NCBI GenBank assembly: GCA_012295275.1
Contig: CM022667.1
Span: 10,154,538 to 10,218,537 of the forward strand
Origin: Chrysomallon squamiferum
Lineage: Eukaryota > Mollusca > Gastropoda > Neomphalida > Peltospiridae
Length of the DNA: 64,000 nt
Reading direction: 5' to 3'
Below are positions 51,044 to 64,000 of this stretch, piece after piece; within the stretch, counting starts at the first letter, position 1; every line of letters starts with the position of its first letter. Below the pieces are notes generated by a model. It was not told the DNA's origin. It saw nothing but the letters and a program-made list of their open reading frames with translations, and did no database searches. Position numbers and translations under genes: made by a program.

Positions 51044-51352
51044 GTAACTTATTTTTATATATTTAAGGTTTCCCTTTATTGACAAGCAGAAACATCCTAA
51101 ATATATTTTAAATACTTCCAAGTTAGATTTCCTTCCTTTATTCATTTTTAATTATTATTGGTTTTTTATTATTATTATTTCGTTCTTGTTGTTATTGTCG
51201 CTGCTGTTGGAATCAATAAACAGAACAACAGTTTGAAAGTACCCGAGTGCCGCCATTTCTATGCAGTCAGGACGTCATCGCGTCAAGTTTCTTTTAGACA
51301 GTCAAACAATATTGTCTATCTGTCTATCCATCTACCTAATTAAGTATTTTGT

Positions 51353-51386
<34 letters not shown>

Positions 51387-51902
51387 CTCTTTTCTCTCTC
51401 TCTTAATCAATCTTATATATATCATTCTTTTTTTCTCTCTATTCTTATTCTATTTGTTGTTGTTGTTGTTTTCCATGTTTTGAAAGGTATACGTTACATT
51501 CAAAGTACACTCAACAATCACCTGGATACAACCCACTGAGACCAGATTATAGTTTCTTGATCTTTTGTAAAATATGAATCGTGTAGCAAATATATAGTTA
51601 AGTCTTTATTTCTTGAATAGTTAATTTTTCATTCATTGACAGAACAATGTTTTTATCTTACGCTTGCCAAATGTCATCTCTGTCATGATTCTTGTTTCGG
51701 TCTGTGTCATCCACAAAAAGTCGTGAGTTCACCTGGGTCGTGAGAAGCGCTTTAAGTTTTTTTACGGGTTTTGTTTTGCAGAATGATCTGGCGACAAACG
51801 TGTAGGGATAAAGTTCGAACCGTGTTGATTTTTTATGGATATTTTTTTTTTGTTATGAGAGAACTGTGGAACGCAATGTACGGCTACATCTAGGTAACTA
51901 GT

Positions 51903-51951
<49 letters not shown>

Positions 51952-52416
51952 TTATTTATTTATTTATTTATCTCTGTTCTGCTTCAGTAATCCTTATGTG
52001 ATTGTTGTCAGAGATTACCATTATTCTAGAACTGTAGTGCTATAGTGAATTTATAGCTAGCGCTCATAGTTTTAAAAGTGTCTTATATTTTTTGTGTTTC
52101 TAATGAACAAAAACGTTTATATATATATAAGCATATACAGATCCTGTTATCTGATAATGTGAAGCCAACTCGGGTAGTGTGACCTGCCTGATCTAGAGAT
52201 ATATAGTTCAGTTTTTATCTCTTGAATAGTTAATGTATCATTCACTGTCATTTTATAAATAGTATTTTCTCGCTAAAGATTAAATGTTTTATTATTACCT
52301 ATTCTTTCACTTAATGACACATATCATCTTTCATGCACACTATCAGACCCTCAAAAATATTGCCTATTCAGAATCAGTAAATTCACACACATTCACACAT
52401 AGATAAAAATAAAATG

Positions 52417-52456
<40 letters not shown>

Positions 52457-52474
52457 TATACACACACATTTCAG

Positions 52475-52635
52475 ATTTTTAATGATGCCATTCATGGCAG
52501 TACTGAAGTGGATCCTCTGAGTATAAAGATAATAGATACGATGCAGTTTCAGAGACTTCGTTTTCTAAAACAACTTGGTTTCACTTACTTTCTTTATCCT
52601 GCAGCTTCACATAATCGATTTGAACACAGCACCGG
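52475..52635 (+). CDS. SAMHD1-like: Extra exon E1c of copy E, with GC donor
   Basis: A near-identical duplicate of E1a, 2076 bases downstream. Acceptor ttcag is present, the frame is open and the donor is again gcaagt. It reads [11 protein letters not shown] where E1a has KQLDF. It belongs to the second unit of the 2.08 kb direct duplication. Confidence 0.55.
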
Positions 52636-52958
52636 GCAAGTTTTTTTTAACTTATTTAATGTGTACCTTTAATTTCTGTTTTTGTAATTATATATATAAA
52701 CAGAACAATATCTGGACACTGAACGTAATATGTCAATAAAGAGTTTTTAAATATGAAGATTTTACAAACTAAAATGACCAAAATGTAATTTGTATTTATT
52801 TTGGTTTTATATATATGTGTGTTCTTTCATTCACTCACATACACCATGTTTTATACACACTATAACACATTCACAAATGGACAGACTATTCAGAGTCACT
52901 ACATGCACACACATATAGATAGAAATAAAATGTATAAATACATACATACACATTTCAC

Positions 52959-53117
52959 AATTTTAATGACTATCCATGGCAGCATTGAAGTGGATCCTCG
53001 TAGTATAAAGATAATAGATACGATGCAGTTTCAGAGACTTCGTTTTCTAAAACAACTTGGTTTGACTTACTTAGTTTATCTTGCAGCTTCACATAATCGA
53101 TTTGTACACAGCAACGG
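52959..53117 (+). pseudogene. Extra exon E1d of copy E, broken
   Basis: An E1 homologue in the second duplication unit. It lacks the AG acceptor (cac), is two bases short near its start, and changes NRFEHSIG to NRFVHSNG. The matching exon one unit upstream (E1b) shares the acceptor loss, so that lesion predates the duplication. Confidence 0.68.
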
Positions 53118-53218
53118 GTAACTTATTTTTATATATTTGAAATTTACCTTTATTGACAAGCAGAAACATCCTAAATATATTTTAAACACTTCCAGATTAT
53201 AGTTTTCTTCATTAACTG

Positions 53219-53286
<68 letters not shown>

Positions 53287-53329
53287 CATCATCATCATCA
53301 TTCCTGTTGTTGTTATTATTACTTCTCAG

Positions 53330-61839
<8,510 letters not shown>

Positions 61840-62190
61840 AAATTCAACAAACAGCAGTGTTCTCTAATCTTAAAACAAGTTTTCAAAAGGAACGTCTTAC
61901 CTAACTTTAACATTTTAATAAGGTTTCTCCGCTAACGAGATATTTATTTTTATTTACCTTTTTGAATTGCGATAAACTGCACTTTAATCTATGATAACAA
62001 ATTCATTTATTTGATTACCTTTTTGCCTTTATTTGTGATAATTTGCACTTTATTTTATTTTCATTTCATTTATATTTGTGAGTATTTACACTTTCCCTCT
62101 GACAATAAATACCTTTATTTCATTACATTTTGACGTTAACTTTTGATAGTTGCTCTTTTCACTAACGAAATGATTGATATCGTTATTTTA
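61840..62190 (+). repeat. 3'-flanking minisatellite of copy E
   Basis: Degenerate units with ctttatttgattaccttttt and tttgtgataatttgcacttt. The same arrays follow the other paralogues. An aataaa lies near 62104. Confidence 0.65.
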
Positions 62191-62568
62191 TTACTTCGAA
62201 TGGCGAGTGTCTGTATGGCTCGCTTCGCTTACATGACACTACGGGTAATTATGAATAATTGCGAGAGCTGCTTATCTTAAAAGAGGTTAAGAATGATGTT
62301 AAACCGAGTATCCGCCCTTCATCAGTTTTATTCTGATTCTCCATTCGTTTGCTAGGCAGTAATTTAAGAGAAAAGTGCTGTCGTAAGGATTGTCAAAATC
62401 TAGAGGTAGTAGATAAACCTGACAGATCGTCAGCTAGTAATGATGGGATTGTTTACCCAGCGTGTTATTGTGCGTGCCCCTCAGAAGCTGATTCCTAAAG
62501 TAGGAGAAGCGTTCTCGAAGGTTCTTACTCACACAGTGGGACCCCTTCCAAAAACTGGTCAGTGAAAT
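62191..62568. other. Unique intergenic sequence
   Basis: Less AT-rich than surroundings; no convincing frame. It may contain further degraded parts of the HSP90-like insertion, but I could not match it. Confidence 0.4.
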
Positions 62569-62658
62569 GAAGAGTTGAACAAGACCAAACTCTTATGGAC
62601 CTGAAACCCAGAGGACATTACACAAGAAGAATATGCAGAATTCTACAAATTCACGAAA
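62569..62658 (+). pseudogene. HSP90 retropseudogene fragment
   Basis: Reads EELNKTKLLWT, a TGA in place of the usual Arg codon, then NPEDITQEEYAEFYK. This is the highly conserved middle-domain stretch of cytosolic HSP90. The match covers about 30 codons, with no intron and no continuation, so it is a small dead insertion. Confidence 0.82.
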
Positions 62659-62787
62659 GCGTTATCGAGAGTTCATTGCGGAAAGAACTGTTAATTAATA
62701 TTAAAATGTTAATGAAGTGATTATTGCGATGTGTCACCAAAACAATCTGCATTTATGAAGGGTAGGGAGGGCGTATGACGGTAAACC

Positions 62788-62820
62788 GTTATTATTATCA
62801 TTATTAATATTATTATCATT

Positions 62821-62851
<31 letters not shown>

Positions 62852-62873
62852 TTATTATTGTTATTATTATTAC

Positions 62874-62931
<58 letters not shown>

Positions 62932-62932
62932 G
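62788..62932. repeat. (ATT)n microsatellite
   Basis: Imperfect ATT triplets; the poly-Asn frame on the minus strand is spurious. Confidence 0.93.
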
Positions 62933-63004
62933 TTTGTTCTTCTCACGAAGTAGGGTCTTTATCTTCGATAAAGCAATGGAAAGTTTTCATAGTGATAGTG
63001 AGTG

Positions 63005-63150
63005 GTACTGTTTGCTGTGTTTATTTAACTTAGAAAATTGGTCCTAACTTACATATTAAACAGTGGATCGCAGTTTATGTTTGTTCTGTTTATTTAACTG
63101 AGAAAATTGGTCCTAACTCAAATTTTAAACAATGGGTCGCAATTTAGAAT
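63005..63150 (+). repeat. Tandem duplication of about 70 bases
   Basis: Two units sharing gaaaattggtcctaact, each followed by a ttaaacartgg-type stretch. No coding role seen. The stretch 63151-63680 is otherwise featureless. Confidence 0.75.
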
Positions 63151-63687
63151 CTACCTATATGTAGAATTCGGTGGTGGCTATTTTAAAACTTATTATACTA
63201 AATTATACTGTCGTGCTATTAATGTACAGTTTCTGAAAATGTCGGTAATATACTGATTATTTACCTCTATAGCTTACTTTAATACAATCTGGCAACTTGG
63301 AATTAACCGGTATGTAACATTAAAATAAATAAATATGTTACCCATTCATTTCTACAAGTATTTCTAACACTATAAAACAGAGCATACAGAAACTGGATAG
63401 CCATCTGTCCCTGCTTCAGATTTTAACAAAGATAACGCAACATGTAGTTACCAACATAATTTCTTAATAATGTAATAATGGTGGCCAACTTCACAGTCCC
63501 ATGTGTTCTCTCAGTGTGTTCTCTCTCCTAAAAAAACCCCAAACCCCTAAAACGGGTCTCGCCTTAAATAACAAATACGCGGACTTCTTTTGTCTCTCGC
63601 TAATGACTGTTAATTACTATGTGATCTCGTTAACTGGATTACTGCTAACTAATGGTGCATATTTAGATAATACATATAATAATAATA

Positions 63688-63734
<47 letters not shown>

Positions 63735-63750
63735 AATAATAATAATAATA
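63688..63750. repeat. (ATG)n/(AAT)n microsatellite
   Basis: ATG triplets followed by AAT; the poly-Asp frame is spurious. Confidence 0.93.
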
Positions 63751-63814
63751 AACGCTGTATATAAATAAAAGCAGTCTGTTATAAATCAGGAATAATCCTT
63801 ATCTAGCGAGTCCC

Positions 63815-63960
63815 ACTACTGTATTTCCCATTCTTACACAGCTCCCCAAGAAAGATAATTGAAAAGAAAAAGTAATAAAAAAGATGATTATATAGCCAGC
63901 AATAAATAATGATCTAATAGTGTTTATGCTATTTCAAATATTTTGCATATTTGAAATATT
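63815..63960 (-). repeat. Inverted copy of the 12.09-12.20 kb element
   Basis: cccattcttacacagctccc and tatttcaaatattttgcata are complements of the left copy. It ends near the window edge. Confidence 0.55.
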
Positions 63961-64000
63961 TATGTAGAATTTTATATACATTATTCTGGTAAAAGCACAA

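Larger units (their letters stand above)
49431..51110 (+). repeat. Direct duplication, unit 1 (5' block, E1a, E1b)
   Basis: Near-identical to 51484-53190. E1 copies inside are exactly 2076 bases from their counterparts. TA tract at 49860-49893. Confidence 0.85.
51484..53190 (+). repeat. Direct duplication, unit 2 (5' block, E1c, E1d)
   Basis: Second unit. Differences are mostly in TA/TTTA tract length, a 9-base insertion near 52277, and a few substitutions, indicating a recent duplication. Confidence 0.85.

Overview
The window looks like nuclear DNA of an animal, probably a coleoid cephalopod such as an octopus. It is AT-rich, has spliced genes with GT-AG introns, and is crowded with (ATT)n, GATA/GACA, (CT)n and (TA)n microsatellites. 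The taxon is inferred from composition and protein resemblance only. No bacterial, rRNA or tRNA gene was seen.

Almost every real coding signal belongs to one family: SAMHD1-like HD-domain dNTP triphosphohydrolases. Splicing the recognisable exons together gives a shared plan: exon 0 (start codon), exon 0b (short, basic), then E1 to E13. E1 carries the allosteric-site residues and the first metal His, E2 the HD pair, E4 the His after the loop, E6 the last metal Asp, and E7-E13 the C-terminal lobe. I find parts of seven copies. C (minus, left edge) is only a decayed 5' end. A (plus, 2.8-11.1 kb) is a pseudogene. B1 (minus, 14.0-17.0 kb) holds only E8-E13. B2 (minus, 19.6-29.3 kb) is complete; its 15 exons sum to 1497 nt, or 498 residues plus stop, with all phases matching. 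F (31.5 kb) is an E9 fragment. D (minus, 36.8-48.2 kb) has intact E2-E13 but a wrecked 5' end. E (plus, 50.4-61.8 kb) is intact from 0b to E13 and has five tandem copies of E1 upstream.

The layout is two divergent pairs, C|A and D|E, with B2 and the B1 and F fragments between them. Repeated blocks surround the exons: a 5' block found at about 2.3, 5.2, 29.5, 33.9, 35.1, 49.4 and 51.5 kb, a 3' tandem minisatellite after each copy, and a roughly 2.08 kb direct duplication at 49.4-53.2 kb. The copies form two subfamilies by E8-E10 sequence, B1/D and A/B2/E/F. None shows a SAM domain or the TPxK-type C-terminal site of the human protein.

Other content: LINE-like 3' relics (3.0-3.5, 26.2-26.4 and 44.2-44.7 kb), an HSP90 retropseudogene scrap (62.6 kb), a MITE-like element with empty paralogous sites (48.4-48.9 kb), a long palindrome (12.3 kb) and an unexplained GC-rich island (11.7-12.1 kb). 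If expressed, B2 and E would lower dNTP pools and could act in antiviral or DNA-repair roles, as SAMHD1 does in vertebrates. That role is inferred from the family.
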